In this document: positions 33,802-46,900 of the stretch, piece after piece
How the letters are laid out: each line of letters opens with the position of its first letter
Numbering within the stretch: position 1 is the first letter of the stretch
NCBI RefSeq assembly: GCF_018691265.1
Contig: NW_024881316.1
Span: 11,406,819 to 11,470,818 of the forward strand
Length of the DNA: 64,000 bases
Reading direction: 5' to 3'
Origin: Tyto alba
Taxonomy: Eukaryota > Chordata > Aves > Strigiformes > Tytonidae
Notes under the pieces: model-generated
Database searches by the model: none
What the model was told of the DNA's origin: nothing
What the model saw: only the letters and a program-made list of their open reading frames with translations
Position numbers and translations under genes: made by a program

Positions 33802-36800
33802 TCAGTATTTTGACTCCCCTTCCTCGGTACCCACAACAATTACTTTTGCAGCTGTAACCTCTGGATTATCCTCCCAGCGTCCTTCGAGCTTTCTCAAACT
33901 GACGATCGGTTTCATTTCCTGAAGTTGCTTCAACACACGCTCAGTGCAGTCCTTAAAAGTCTTGTCTAAAACTATCTTTACGTTATCACCACACGGGAGC
34001 TGTGACGGGTTGGCAAACGGTACGAGGGTTTCAGTTTCAGAACACGACCAAGTGACATTGTTACTTGCTACGGAGGTCTTCTCGTTGGGCTTTCGCGAGG
34101 AGTTCGAATGGGATCCTTTTTTGGTTCCGCCGCTATGGTAGTCTCTTTCAGTGTTTTTCTTTTGCTTCACAGCAGACTCTTCGAGAAACTTGAGGAACGA
34201 CACTTCAAAACCCATCGGCTTAAATGAGCTCCAGTCGAAAGCTGCAGGCTGCTCCTCGGCTGTTTGAATGGCGACAGCAGTCTCTTCCTCCCTGTGCATG
34301 CTACTCGCGTCAACAGGCAGTACTTCCTCAGCTTTTTCGGCCCTCCTCCTCTTATTCTGAGAGACATTTTTTTCTTTGTTTGCTCTTTTTAAGTTGTTTG
34401 ATTTTTGCTTTTCTGAGGGGCAGGAGCTGGTCTCCTGCAAGTCACTATTTACACTGGAAGAGATTTTTGCTTGATTTTCAGCACTTGAGCAATCCTCATT
34501 AATCAGTTTAGTAATGAATAGTTCTGTCAGCTCATCCACTTCATCCTTCTCACCTTTTTCAGTTTCCTTTTGTGGTAACGGAGATGTGCTTGAATCATTA
34601 TTGCTTGCTATCAAACTCGGTTCAGGCTCTTTCACATCACTTTTTTTATCAGTTTCCTCTTGCTCACAAGAAGCTTCCTTTACTTGTGAGACAGAGTGCT
34701 TTTTAGACACAATAAGAAGATTTCTGTGTTGGGAAGTAAATGCTTTGGACAGCTTGTGACATTTATAATGCCTTATTATGTTACTTTCGCTTGTAACTAC
34801 AGAGGAACATCCCTTTATCATACATGGATACTGAGTTATGAACCTGCTCGTACATTCCGATAAGGCATCGTTCCTAGCCTTTATTGAATACACGTGCTTG
34901 CCACGTTTCAGTGAGTAAGCCTTATTTTCCTGAACTTGCATTGCTTTTGAGTTTTTGTTTTCCAAGTTCACGTTTTTCTTTCGTTTTGTTTTCACTGACA
35001 GCCTGCTACCTTCTTTTCCTGATCTGTTTTTGAGTCCTCTTTGTTTGGACTTCAACGGTTTCTCCTGGTTTGCTTTGCTTGAAATGTTTTCCTGACCCGG
35101 TGTCAGTCTCCTGGGTCTTATTAGATGATCTTTATGCTTGTCATTATGTTTGTTAAAAATATGCCTCAAGAGGTTGGACCTAGTAGCATAAATTCGGTCG
35201 CAGCCTTCACAGTCACACTTGAATACGCCGTCATCTTCTACCTTGTTTGGCCTTATCTTAATACCGTGATCTGCCTCGAGATGTACAATGTAGTTAAGAT
35301 ACGCTGTAAACGAAGACTTACACTGAGACTGATCACAAGAAAACCTTCCCGCCTCTGGAGCCGATTTCATGTTTCCAATTTGCTCTGGGGTCATGTCATG
35401 AAGCTTCATATAATGTTGTATCAGGCTGGTAACTTCCTGGAAGATGCGAGAGCAGTCATTCACCTCACACCTGAACTCTCTGACGGCAGCTTTGCTTTCC
35501 ACCTCGTCGCGTTCCTCTCTGCCTGGCTCGTTCTCCTCCTCCACTTCAGCAGAGAAGGCGGGGAGGTCTGATTTGTGCACAGCTTGGTAATGAAGGATTA
35601 GGTTTTGCTGTATCGTGAACGCTGCGAAGCAGCCCTGATGGACGCACCGGTATGGTCTATAAGGGCTGTATCTAGTGGGAAACTCCAGAGATTTTGCTAC
35701 GGGCTTCCTACGTTTTCTCTCCTCTTTTTCCTTCCTGTACCTCCTAACCTTGCGCGCTTTGGGTTGTGCCTGTGTACTACCAAGAGAGGCTGCATTATGT
35801 TGCTCCGGTGGAACAGAAACCACCTGGGGAGGTTTTTCCAGTCTTTCAGGAACATTGCTTTCTGGTTTAAGTTTTTCCAAGACTTTTACAGGCTCTACAA
35901 CTTCCTTTATCTGAGCTTCTTTCACCAACGGAGCTGCAGTTTTGTTTTCTATTATTAGTGTCTGCAAAGTTTTTATTTCAACAGGTCGTGGGGCTGTGTT
36001 TACCGTTTCATTTTGAGATCTTCTGCCATAAGGCCTTTTGATTTTTAATTTCACCATCTCCTCTGTCGTAAAATGATGTACAAGCTGACAGTGTGCTCGG
36101 AGATTAGAGTTTCTTGTGAATGTTTTTGGACAAGTAGCTACAACACATTTGAAGGGGGCATACTTCAGTTGATGTTTCTTAATTTCTAGTATCATTTCTG
36201 CAGTGTACTGATGAACCTTGCCATAGTGTTTAAATAATGCATCTTTTGTCATAGCACTATAATTGCAGCCTGGATCCTGACATACAAAAGGCTTATTAAC
36301 TTTATCACTAAACTGAATGTTACTTGCCTCTGAGGATATCTGGACGAGGGGTTTGGTTTCGGTTGCTACAACAGGAACTGCTGGTGCTAGCGTATCTGCC
36401 GGAGGACACTGGGAAACAGTCTCAGAAATCTGAACGGGTGAATCATTTTCTAGTTTAAGATTTTGCAAGCCCTCCAAAATTTCCAATATTTGCGTATCAT
36501 CCTTTTGAGATGTCTCAGACTGAGCAGAGCTACTCTTTGCAGTGGTGACGTTCCCCACATGCACAACAAACTGTGTGGGAGTGGGTAGTTTTACACTATG
36601 TGCAGAATTTCCCGAAGAAGCCTGTGCATTATTTACTTGCGGGGTCTGTCCTGAAGCAGTGACAGTATCCTGAATTTCAGTTTTCACCTCAAGTATCTGT
36701 GAATTCATAGCAGTTTTAATTATTTCCAGCGTTTTTTCAAAGTTCTGCATAACATTGTCTTCTGAAATCTGTTCCTCCGAATTTGCCTGCACACACGAAT

Positions 36801-39800
36801 TTACAGCCATCATTTGGGAATCCCCATTTTCAGTTTTTACTGTTAAAGGGGGTAGTGTTGTATGAGCCTCGAGGTTTGTTTTGAAGTTCTCTTTGATACT
36901 GGCCATGAATAACTGATTGTCAACATTATTGAGTTTCTGCGTGAGATTTTCCACCACCGCTTGAGAGCCACAATTTGCCAGCAAGTTGGACTGAAAACTT
37001 TCTCCCTGTATTTGCACGTTCCCTTCAGTGCTTTTTGTTAGAAGTCCCATCGTTGTTGTATTATTTACTGCTACTTTCTGCGATGTATTGGGTGCAAGCA
37101 AGGGCGCAGCTGCTTTTCTCTTCCTCTTAGAAGCACTGGTTCCCTTCTTATTCAAGTTGATCGACCCTGAATTCTTGGGACTATTTATAACAGAAACTCG
37201 TGAACTGTTCCCTGCAAAGTTTTGCGCTGCTGCAACAGTATTAGAAAACGAGCTAGGACATAAGCCGTTTTCAATAGTCTTTAGCATTAAGTCTTCTGTT
37301 GCAAAAACAGGCAAACTCTTGCATTCATTTATTGGAGGAATTTTGGCATTAAGGGTCCTGTTTTGGTCTGTTAGCAGGGTACTGGGGTTACAGACTGTCT
37401 GCAGCAGAGGCGACACAGTTGAGTTGGGGAGAACGGCTGCATTTATCTGAGTCGTACCAGTGACACAACTTGTGGTAACTACATGTGGAAGTCCTTCAGC
37501 GTTATCAAAGGTACTCGGGATGCCTGCAGTTTCCAAGGCTTGTTTTATAATTTGATTTCCTTCCTCATTCCCATTGCTATTAAAGTTAGTCACATTGGCC
37601 CGGGGAAACATAGTCTGCAGTAAGGCTGTGGAACGATTTTCAGCTGCAAGTAACTGGAGGAATGATGGATCTTTAAAACACGTCTCTGGGTTGAAGGCAG
37701 ACTCCTGGGGTTGCTGCAAGTTTAATGAATTTGAGGAAAGAATCATACTGGCAAGCAAAGACTGCCCATTAGCCTGCAGAGCTTCTGGAGAAATTTCCGA
37801 TCCTTCAAGGGGCTTACAGTAAGATCTCTTAGATAAGTGGCCACCAAGTGATCTAGGATTAGTGAAAACTCTGAAACACCTGCTACAGATAAATTTGCCA
37901 TCCCTAATTATTGCTGGCCACTTTGCCCGCTTGTTATGTTTTGGCTTCCTTTCTTTCCCATTTGGGCCTCGGCCACGATCTTTTTTCACCTTTTCTGAAG
38001 CTGGATGTTGAGAACTAGTATCACTGAAGTTATTTTCATTACTTAATCGTGGGGGAAATATTTGATCAACACTTTCCTCCTTCGGGAAAGCAGAACCAGC
38101 GTTTCCTTCTAGTTGCGATGAAAAATTATTTGTGTTATTTTCCAGTTGTGAGAAGACTGAATTTGGAGGATTCTCTGCTGACGAAGGAAAGAGAGACATT
38201 GGACCATTTTCTGCAGGTAAAGGAAGAAAAGGATCTGAACTGCCATCAATATTCAGAGGCATAACTGTTTTTGCCAGATCGTCCAACTGGGAAGGTAAAG
38301 TTGCACCAGACAGATTTTCCATTTGTGAACATAAAACACTTTCAGGCTCACTTTTAATACGAGTAGACAAACTTGGATTTATGACGCTTTCCACTATAGG
38401 CAACACGGGATTGGCCAAATTTTCTAGGTGGGTTGGGAAAAGCGTACTGGAGACATGTTGCACTTGACTGGAACAGGTGGGATTCAAATTAGGTTTGTTC
38501 TGTGCAGTAAACGCAGCACCACTGGCACTGACCACTTGTGACGGCATAAGGTATGCGATCTTCCCATCACTCGGCACACTTTGCAGATTGCTGGATTTTC
38601 GTGGCTTCTTATTTTTACGCTGCATTTTAAAAGCAGCGTATTGGTCAGGGTGTGCTGCCTTCATATGTTTGCCAATGCTCTGTGATGAGTTGTACGTTCG
38701 AGTACACCCCTCAACCTGACAATTGAATTTCTGGATTGGGGCTGCTGGTGACACAGCTGGAACTAAAGAGCTATTTATATTGGGCTGCGAAGGAATAAAC
38801 GTAATACTTTCTAAAGTTTTTAAAGGCAGGTTGTATAGATTAGCTGCAGCCTTAATACTGTCTTCAATTTCAAGTTTGGAAATGGGTACGCTGTTTCGAT
38901 ATCCTGCCTGATTCTGCACGCTGAATGGATTTACAATGTTCACTTGTCTTTCTAAGCTTTTCGACTCAAGGGCTTCTGGTTTTAGTGTGTCTGAGGTCAC
39001 AGAAATATTTTGAATATTCTGAGTCTGACTGAGACAGTCTTCTTCCTTTCTCTCTTGAAAAACTGGAAGACAAGAGTCAACCGAGGAGCACAACTGCAGG
39101 GCTCCAGGTTTAGTGGTATCTACTTTACTGGTAGTAGCAGCCAATTTACCTCTTTTCACAAAGTTATCTCGGATCTTCTGGTTAACAGCAGGCACCTTAA
39201 TGCCGCTCGCTGGAATTACCACTTCTGTCTTCACTGAACCCACAGGGGACTGCTCCGAACCAGCATCAGGCAGGGAATCACTTTGCTGCAATACACTCGC
39301 TGATGCGTTTACACTTTCATTCCCTACTGGTTCTGCTTTGATTTGACTCCAGACAATGTTTTCTCCTTCGGTAAAACCACTTCGGTTGTCAGCCAGAGGA
39401 GATGCCAATTCCTCTTTAACAGCAACTCCATCACTATTTTCACTAGCTTTCGAAGGTTGACTGCAGTCAGGCTGATTAGTCTGGCTCTCAGGCTGTTGCA
39501 CTTTTTCAGGCTGCTTGCTGTGATCCTCAACGTGCTTTTCTAGCTCGTTCTGAGAACGGTATACCTTTCCACAGCCTGTGACTTTGCAGGTATAGGTATT
39601 ATAGTGTTGTGCTTCGTGATCATAGAGTAAATAGGCTTCAGAAAACACTCTGCCACATTTGGGAAACATACACTTTGCTCTGAAGACTTGATGCTCTTTC
39701 CTGTGTGTCAGCAGCTCAGCGTAACTGTTAAAACCAGCCTTACATTTCATCTGTATGCAGATATAAGGCTTGCTGCCACAGTGCATTTGTAAATGATCAT

Positions 39801-40992
39801 TCAGGTGAGTAACACTTACAAAATGTCGTCTACAGTACTGGCAAATCACTTTTTTGCTTTGCATTTCAAGAAAACGTTTAGCTTCTTCATTATCTTTATG
39901 CCCCTTTGCGTGTGCAATTAGATTTTTAAAATATTTAAAGCCTTTTTTACAAAATGTTACGGGGCAGGTAAATTCATTAACAGGTAGTGGCTTCTGAACT
40001 GGCACGATCTCTGGTATGTAAGGTTTATCTTTGTCATCGTTCTCATCATCCGAGCCATCATTATCATTAAACACAATGAAATCAGTTGAATAGAGACTGT
40101 TCTTCTTAATGGGTCGCTGCTCCTGTTTGGATACAGAATCACTTTTCTGATTCTCATTGGCAGTTGCTATTTTAGGAGGTCTTCCCAGTCTTCTCAGTGG
40201 TTTCATAGCAGCCAATCTCTCTTTGCTGGATTTTTTAACATGCAAAGTTACATGGGGAACAAAGTTTTCTTTAGAATTAAAATTCTGGGCACAAATAGGG
40301 CAACTGTAAATTCCATCTTTATAATGTTTTTGTGCATGCCTAACTATTCTATGACCTAGGAATTCTTTATCGCATAACACACAATACTGCATATAAGCTT
40401 GCCAGTTCCTAAATCTAGCTGATATGAACCCCCTTTCTCTGAGTTTTTTAATTTCTCTCTTTTTCTGCTTTTCATCTCTGATACCCTTAAGAAGGCTTGT
40501 AGCTTCATCAAAAGTGCCAGCAAGCCCATTCACAGAAGTTTCTTTAGTCTCTTCTTGGCAATCCTCAACCTTCTCATAAACTTCACTATCGTTTAGTTCG
40601 TCTATTGATGACACGATGGATGCCTCCTCTCCCATCAGTGCCAGACACTGACGCTTGAGAGTTTTCCAGTCCCAGAATTCTGGATCAAAAGGCCACTGAG
40701 TTTTCAGTACAAGTAAGAGCTCACAGCGCAAAGAATTTGGTATTGGAAGATTCTCTTCATCATACTTCTGGTCAGGCTGATTATATAGCATTTCAACAGC
40801 ATAATATGCATCCACAGTGGGTTCGAGAAGAAATTCACTCAGCTGACAAGCACGTTTAACCTCCAAATCATCTGGAAGCAAGCAGGAGATAGTCTTGCAA
40901 ATAGATATCTTGACATCTGTATTTTCACTAGATTCCAAGCGCAACGCTTTCACACACAGTTCAATGCACGTTGCAAGTCCAGCACCATCGAT
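33802..40992 (-). CDS. ZNF292: ZNF292 exon 8 (giant terminal coding exon)
   Basis: Acceptor CTTTACAG, then 2,396 codons with no interruption, starting IDGAGLATCIELC and ending TGA at 33804-33802. It carries all 16 fingers, including divergent C-x4-C types such as FKCDCEGCDRIYATRSNLLR. Ser/Thr/Gln-rich low-complexity linkers between 38.6 and 36.3 kb look disordered. A GTG at 40953 is an internal Val codon, not a start. Open frames on the opposite strand are shadows. Confidence 0.97.
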   Translation of the reverse strand: MDGAGLATCIELCVKALRLESSENTDVKISICKTISCLLPDDLEVKRACQLSEFLLEPTVDAYYAVEMLYNQPDQKYDEENLPIPNSLRCELLLVLKTQWPFDPEFWDWKTLKRQCLALMGEEASIVSSIDELNDSEVYEKVEDCQEETKETSVNGLAGTFDEATSLLKGIRDEKQKKREIKKLRERGFISARFRNWQAYMQYCVLCDKEFLGHRIVRHAQKHYKDGIYSCPICAQNFNSKENFVPHVTLHVKKSSKERLAAMKPLRRLGRPPKIATANENQKSDSVSKQEQRPIKKNSLYSTDFIVFNDNDGSDDENDDKDKPYIPEIVPVQKPLPVNEFTCPVTFCKKGFKYFKNLIAHAKGHKDNEEAKRFLEMQSKKVICQYCRRHFVSVTHLNDHLQMHCGSKPYICIQMKCKAGFNSYAELLTHRKEHQVFRAKCMFPKCGRVFSEAYLLYDHEAQHYNTYTCKVTGCGKVYRSQNELEKHVEDHSKQPEKVQQPESQTNQPDCSQPSKASENSDGVAVKEELASPLADNRSGFTEGENIVWSQIKAEPVGNESVNASASVLQQSDSLPDAGSEQSPVGSVKTEVVIPASGIKVPAVNQKIRDNFVKRGKLAATTSKVDTTKPGALQLCSSVDSCLPVFQERKEEDCLSQTQNIQNISVTSDTLKPEALESKSLERQVNIVNPFSVQNQAGYRNSVPISKLEIEDSIKAAANLYNLPLKTLESITFIPSQPNINSSLVPAVSPAAPIQKFNCQVEGCTRTYNSSQSIGKHMKAAHPDQYAAFKMQRKNKKPRKSSNLQSVPSDGKIAYLMPSQVVSASGAAFTAQNKPNLNPTCSSQVQHVSSTLFPTHLENLANPVLPIVESVINPSLSTRIKSEPESVLCSQMENLSGATLPSQLDDLAKTVMPLNIDGSSDPFLPLPAENGPMSLFPSSAENPPNSVFSQLENNTNNFSSQLEGNAGSAFPKEESVDQIFPPRLSNENNFSDTSSQHPASEKVKKDRGRGPNGKERKPKHNKRAKWPAIIRDGKFICSRCFRVFTNPRSLGGHLSKRSYCKPLEGSEISPEALQANGQSLLASMILSSNSLNLQQPQESAFNPETCFKDPSFLQLLAAENRSTALLQTMFPRANVTNFNSNGNEEGNQIIKQALETAGIPSTFDNAEGLPHVVTTSCVTGTTQINAAVLPNSTVSPLLQTVCNPSTLLTDQNRTLNAKIPPINECKSLPVFATEDLMLKTIENGLCPSSFSNTVAAAQNFAGNSSRVSVINSPKNSGSINLNKKGTSASKRKRKAAAPLLAPNTSQKVAVNNTTTMGLLTKSTEGNVQIQGESFQSNLLANCGSQAVVENLTQKLNNVDNQLFMASIKENFKTNLEAHTTLPPLTVKTENGDSQMMAVNSCVQANSEEQISEDNVMQNFEKTLEIIKTAMNSQILEVKTEIQDTVTASGQTPQVNNAQASSGNSAHSVKLPTPTQFVVHVGNVTTAKSSSAQSETSQKDDTQILEILEGLQNLKLENDSPVQISETVSQCPPADTLAPAVPVVATETKPLVQISSEASNIQFSDKVNKPFVCQDPGCNYSAMTKDALFKHYGKVHQYTAEMILEIKKHQLKYAPFKCVVATCPKTFTRNSNLRAHCQLVHHFTTEEMVKLKIKRPYGRRSQNETVNTAPRPVEIKTLQTLIIENKTAAPLVKEAQIKEVVEPVKVLEKLKPESNVPERLEKPPQVVSVPPEQHNAASLGSTQAQPKARKVRRYRKEKEERKRRKPVAKSLEFPTRYSPYRPYRCVHQGCFAAFTIQQNLILHYQAVHKSDLPAFSAEVEEENEPGREERDEVESKAAVREFRCEVNDCSRIFQEVTSLIQHYMKLHDMTPEQIGNMKSAPEAGRFSCDQSQCKSSFTAYLNYIVHLEADHGIKIRPNKVEDDGVFKCDCEGCDRIYATRSNLLRHIFNKHNDKHKDHLIRPRRLTPGQENISSKANQEKPLKSKQRGLKNRSGKEGSRLSVKTKRKKNVNLENKNSKAMQVQENKAYSLKRGKHVYSIKARNDALSECTSRFITQYPCMIKGCSSVVTSESNIIRHYKCHKLSKAFTSQHRNLLIVSKKHSVSQVKEASCEQEETDKKSDVKEPEPSLIASNNDSSTSPLPQKETEKGEKDEVDELTELFITKLINEDCSSAENQAKISSSVNSDLQETSSCPSEKQKSNNLKRANKEKNVSQNKRRRAEKAEEVLPVDASSMHREEETAVAIQTAEEQPAAFDWSSFKPMGFEVSFLKFLEESAVKQKKNTERDYHSGGTKKGSHSNSSRKPNEKTSVASNNVTWSCSETETLVPFANPSQLPCGDNVKIVLDKTFKDCTERVLKQLQEMKPIVSLRKLEGRWEDNPEVTAAKVIVVGTEEGESKY

Positions 40993-43900
40993 CTGTAAAG
41001 CAAGACTAATTTTAGTAAGTCAGCTTATCGTAACTCTTGTATATTTGTAAATAAAAGATATCATTATTCAACCCTAAGTGTCAGAAAAAATGCACTGCAG
41101 TTGATAATAACACTTAAAGAAACACAGTGGTTTGTCTTTAGATGCTATTCCTTAAGTTCCATAATTTGTTTTCACGCTACTAGGTAAAATGAAAGTTTAC
41201 ATACAACTAAAACACAAATTAATTGTATGTTCTGACTGGTTTGAGGACTTTAGGGCTGTATGTTAGAGGTGTTCAGTTTATATAAGAGCATTATTGAGCC
41301 TTTTCCATGAAATAAAGCCTGCCAGTTGTGTCACAGTTATTTGAGATGTGCTTCTATGGAGCATTAAGTTAACACTGGGTAGAATTCAAATGGTAAAAAG
41401 TGCTACAGATAATGCAAGAGAAGCACATGATCTTCAAAAAGGTCTATAATTTGGGTATCACTTAAGGTATAAAGGTTTATTTTTAAAGATTATGCCACTT
41501 CAAAATCAACTAAACACATGGCTTCATTCCAACGGAAAGTAGTAACTATAGTTAAGTGTTCCATAGGTCATGTGGTCTTTTCTCATTTATACCCTCAGTC
41601 AACATAAATTATATTTATGTCCACTTTACAGTCCCTTTATGCTGCGAAGGATGCACAGAAAGGCTGTCTAATACATGAGAATGAAGTCCAGTGAGTTTAC
41701 AAACGCACAAGTCTGCTACCCATATGGTCTCCAATTTCTGCCATCAGTGAAATGATCCACAGCTCACTAGCGAAGAATCAGTAGGACATGGAGCAGACAG
41801 AGCTCTTAATACCACAAGCCTCTGTGAAAGTTATTTTCCTCCCCCCTCCGTAACTGTAATTTAGTTCAGATTTTTGGAAAAAATAATCTTTAAGATTAGA
41901 AGCCCATGATTAGCCCTACCAGAACACAGAGAAAGGAAAAAAGCAATTTTTATCCTTACATTTAGTATAAGGAATTACAGAAATCCCCCAACTAAAAGCT
42001 TTCAGGAGAGCTCAATTTAGCTATAAACATTAAATAATGCAACCATTAATGAGAAGAAGCTAGGAAAATTGGATGACAAGGTTAGCTGAGATAGAGGAAC
42101 AGAGTTTTTAACACAACACTGGATTTAAATCCACAAAAGGCAAGAATTTAATTTATCAAAACAAACAACATTCTTAGTGGCAGTTCAAAAGGTTGTTAAT
42201 CTGGGTCTTTTTGTGTTTTGTTTTGGGGTTTGGGTTGTTTTTTGGTGTGTGTGTTTTTTGTTTGGTTGGTTGGTTGGTTTTTTAACTTTCTGTAATTTTT
42301 TCATATATTAATACACAGCCTACATTTCCTCTCCATTTTCTGTAATATCCGAAATATGGAAAATAACAAAGAGGAAAGTTAGGACCTGCTAACAGAAAAT
42401 ACCTCATTTAGAGGACATGTACAATAGTAGAAGACTATAACCTCACCTTTAGTTTTACAATCATCTTAATTGTGGCATCCAGCTTTTCTGCTTATGTCCC
42501 AATTATTTTTTTTTTTCCCAAAGGAACAAAGAATTTTTAATGATTGAAAATGAATCAACTTATAGTTTACCTGCAGAAGGAAGTTGCTACGGCCTTTCCT
42601 AAAACCAATTAGGATACCCCAAAGCTGATGCTACACAAAGTGACAGGATGTCTAAGCAGCTTTCATAAATTTTCCTGATTACAGTTACATTAAAAGTGCC
42701 AAAAATATTCTTTCAGGTGTATCCTTACCTCTGAATTAATTACTTTAATCAGGAAGAAAATGTGATAAACAGTCTTAGTTAACACAGAAAGTTGTCGACA
42801 TCTCTCTAGATACACTTGAATAGAAGGCTCTACCCTCTGCTGCAGTTTACTCCAGAAAAGAGTCAGTTCCCTAGAACAAGAGAACAATATTTCAGGGCCA
42901 GCAATGCAACCACTAATCTGATCACAAGAAATGCAAGGTTGAGAACAGTTTCTATTTTGTCCTTGGGAAATTAAAAAATGTGATTTTATTCACACCTTAT
43001 CTTACAGAGAAAAGCTTTTATTAATGCACCCACATTATTAGTATCTAATTTTCTAAATTATTACAATGACTCAATTCCAGAAGGACAGATGAGAATAAAA
43101 CCAGTATTACCACAATTTATGCTACCTAATTTACAGACTCGTGATGTGGTCTTGAAAAACATCTTGCTAAGTAGTTTACTCTTCACTCCACAGACTGGAA
43201 TATTACACTTCTGAATTCTTAGTAATTACTAGCAGCTATAGGAGGATGGCTTTTCTCTGTGGCAGATACATTTTTCTTAAGCCCCCAAAGCCAAACAGTA
43301 TTACTGTATCTACATTAACTCACTAGTTCATTCCTCCTTAGGTGCAAAGTATTTAGTATGTTGTGGAATGGTGTAACCCCCCAAAATTTATCAGAATCTG
43401 TTAAAACAAAATCCTGCATTAGCAGATGTTCTCCTGCTGCTTCACTTAAAAAGGAGGTGCACGATCAAAGCAAATCCTTCAGGAATCATACAGGTTTGAA
43501 AGTACAACCAAACTGTTAGTTAGAAATTCAGATCCTAGCAGCACAAATATCTGCCAACAAGGACCAGTTATTTGTTCCCACATTAATGAAGGCAAGCCCT
43601 AAACAATAAGCTAGATGAAGATACTTATTATTTTAGTTATAGTAGTAAAGATCTCCTTCTTTTCTAGAAGTTTGTTAGAGAAAGAAATACTGTGTTATGA
43701 AATAAGGACAGATGGGAACAGTACTCACATATTAAACATTGACATAATGCTGACTAGCTGTCTCCAGATACTAAATTCCTTATTTCTACAGTGTAACACT
43801 ATTGTAAAGAAAAATTACTAACCAGCTACTGGTATTTGTAAATGTCTCATCATACATGCAGCCTTTAAATTCCCATAACGGAAGCTAATCTTGTCAAATA

Positions 43901-46900
43901 CTACTTTTTTCCTTTTCCTTTTTAGTTTTCCAAGAGCCTTATCTCCTTCCTGTTTAGCTCACAGATTTTATCAGCTAAAGATAGTTAATTTATGACTTAT
44001 CTATCAGCTCTATGTTCCCAAAACTAATCTTTGTTCCACTAGACAGAAAACAATATTTAAACTCACCAGGCACAGTACATTTCTCCTTGCTGCAGCTGGC
44101 GAGATAAAAATGCTGCACATAAAATGAGAGCGCTTTTTTCATCTCCATCAGATTCTAGGTTACAGATCATTTCTAGAGCATCTTTGCAATCTACTTCGGC
44201 AATCTAGAAGGGAGAAAACAAGACCAAGACTAAGAAAGTGGTTTCATTTTCAGACATATAGTCATCTGATCCTTTGCAAAAAGACAATCATTTAGATTTT
44301 AGTGACTATTTAACTCTACCAGATAGAGATAAGCTTGAAAGCACATCAGTGCGTTTCTAGATAGAGTGTCAAAACTGATTATACCACCAGAAAAACTCTC
44401 ATTAAATGAACATAGACTTGTTTCTCAGACAGAAGACTTATTTGCATCTATGGTCCCAGTCACCTAAAAATTTTAAAGTACAACATTAATTATTCGTATC
44501 TATTACATACACATGACAACTGTAATATGCAGATTTATAACTTTAAATTGCAGCCTAATACAAAAATATTATTAGCTAAAATTCTAACCCAATTTACTAG
44601 TCACTGACTTTATTACTGCTTTAATACAACAGCTGGGCAATTAATGAATTCAAAGTTTAACATGAATGTTCCAGTATTTTATAAACTCAAAGATAAAAAG
44701 GGAAACTGTACAGTAAGAAGCAGGTCAACTGGATGCTTTTCTAGAATAAAATTACAGTTTCTGCAACGTAACTTAGTTGTTCAAGCAACGATGGAAGCAC
44801 TTAGTTTTGTAGCAACACAAAGGAAAAAAACAGCGTTGCCCAGTAGTACTAGACAGTTTTATCAGTACACTTGTAACAACTACGGTTTAGTTTGATTCTC
44901 AGCACACTAGTTTGATTATATCAATTAGTGCATCTGCCAGGACATGCCGGTATTTATTATGTGACATTGGCAGTTGAAGAATAACTTGACCATTGCAATA
45001 GCACTGTTGGGAGTCTGTCTCTCGAAGTCGCAAGACCACCCAAAGCAAGAAACAAGAAGCGCCCACTGCAACACCCAGCTAGTCTGGTACTTTGGGTAAG
45101 GTGGCAGCACAGCTTGGTTGGGCACCATGGTATCCAGCAATCAACCCGCAATTTTGAAGAGTACAGCAACACATTTTTTCCTCTAAATTGACACTGTAAA
45201 TATACTAATAACCCTTCACTGAACATCATTAGAGGTTTAGTAACCTCAAAGTCATCTTCTCAGAGAGGATCGATTAACATAACTGTAATACCAATTTAGA
45301 CTGAAGGTCTGCTTTGCTCAGTGCCCCATCTCAGACAAGGACCATCAGCTAAAAGCTTATGGAAGAACATAGGAAACTGAACTTACAATAAAGGGAATTT
45401 TTTTCTGAAATGTTTTTCCAGGCTCTCAGAGTCCCCATGGGACCCAGCTTCCAGCAAAGGTCTGTACAGGTCCAGCCACCAAGTCTGTAAGTCTAGCATT
45501 TCACATACTGCAGATTTGAATTCTTCACATTACTGAAGCAAACTATTAAACTAATCCAAGCTGAAAATGAGCTCAAATTCTACTTTTCTGTGTATTCTGA
45601 ATGGATATCAAAATTTCCATACTGCTCAAGTGAGCTGTCATTCTTTACAGCTTACCTTTTTTTCCCCATTTTCTTACTGTTCTCACACTATGAAATGGAT
45701 ATCCTTCTCAGTTCAGAAGTCCATCTTGACATGTCATTAGTATATCTGCCTTCTCTTGGTAACATATGAGCTTTCCAGAATGGTTAGTAATACTGCCAAC
45801 AGGGCTGCAGCTGAAGCTGCAAAGCTAAGCAACTCAAGCAATCCAAGGTTTGGCAGTATCTGAATTAGGTTCTCTGTGATAATCTGGTTTGAACTTCTCC
45901 CTCTGTTATGGCACCCTAAGAAAGAAGGCTACCCCGCTCCTTTTGTCCACGGGATTCAGGGTTCATTCACTGGCTGAGCCCATTCTGATTGGGGAGTGTG
46001 GTGGGGCGGAGTAAGGAGGGAAACACGTTTGCAGGGTCGCAAATTCCAAGTTCCATTGAGTCTTCATCAAACCCACGTGAGATTGCAGAGCCCTGTCACA
46101 GCTCCTCCTGAGCCCGTTCTGGCAGGGCCTACAGCAGCCAGAGCTCGGAGGGTAAGATCGATCCAATCCTACTGAGCATCAGAAGAAGATGCCCAGTGAG
46201 AAGCTGTCATCTTAGAATTTCATCTGTATCGACGTTAGGAAACTTCTCCAACTCTAATCACTGCATGGTTTTCATCCCTTTAAGATCAATTTCAACATGC
46301 TTAATACTTATTATGAACACAAAAGGATGACAGACAAAAAGACAGCAGAGAGATGAAAACAGTCAAGAAAACTGACAGCTGCAGATTGCTTTCCTTTAAG
46401 AAGGAAAAAAGCTCATAAAACTTTGAGGCGGAGTAAGAAATGAAGTTGTCACCTGAAAGAATGTAGAAGACCAAAGCTGTCATCTCTTCTTTGACTTTTG
46501 CATTTAAAAAAAGAAGGATTTTATATTTCAAACCAGATCAAATATCTGATTTCCCCTTCAATTTCACTGGGGCATTTGTGTTTAAAAAAATGGTCTATTT
46601 ATTCTCTGAACTGAAAGTAGCATTTAAAGGGCCTTATTCTATGTACTAGGTTCTACACAAAAAGCTATAGTTAAAATAGTAAGAGGGGGAAAACCATTAT
46701 TTTTACCTTACTAACAGGATCTGAGGCAGTTTTTAAATACTTCAAGCAAAATCAAACATAATGTTGTGGCAGAGCCAGAAAATGCCTACTAGTGATCTAA
46801 TACTACATTCCCACAAGTGTTTTAATAGAGTCATTCCTAGTCAGTTTAAAAGTGACTTAAAAGAAAAAAACAAAATACCAAAAATATTTTAATCATATTT

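Noticed and set aside
33944..39543. Many plus-strand open frames opposite ZNF292 exon 8
   Set aside because: They are antisense shadows of a 7.2-kb conserved coding exon; none shows an independent domain.
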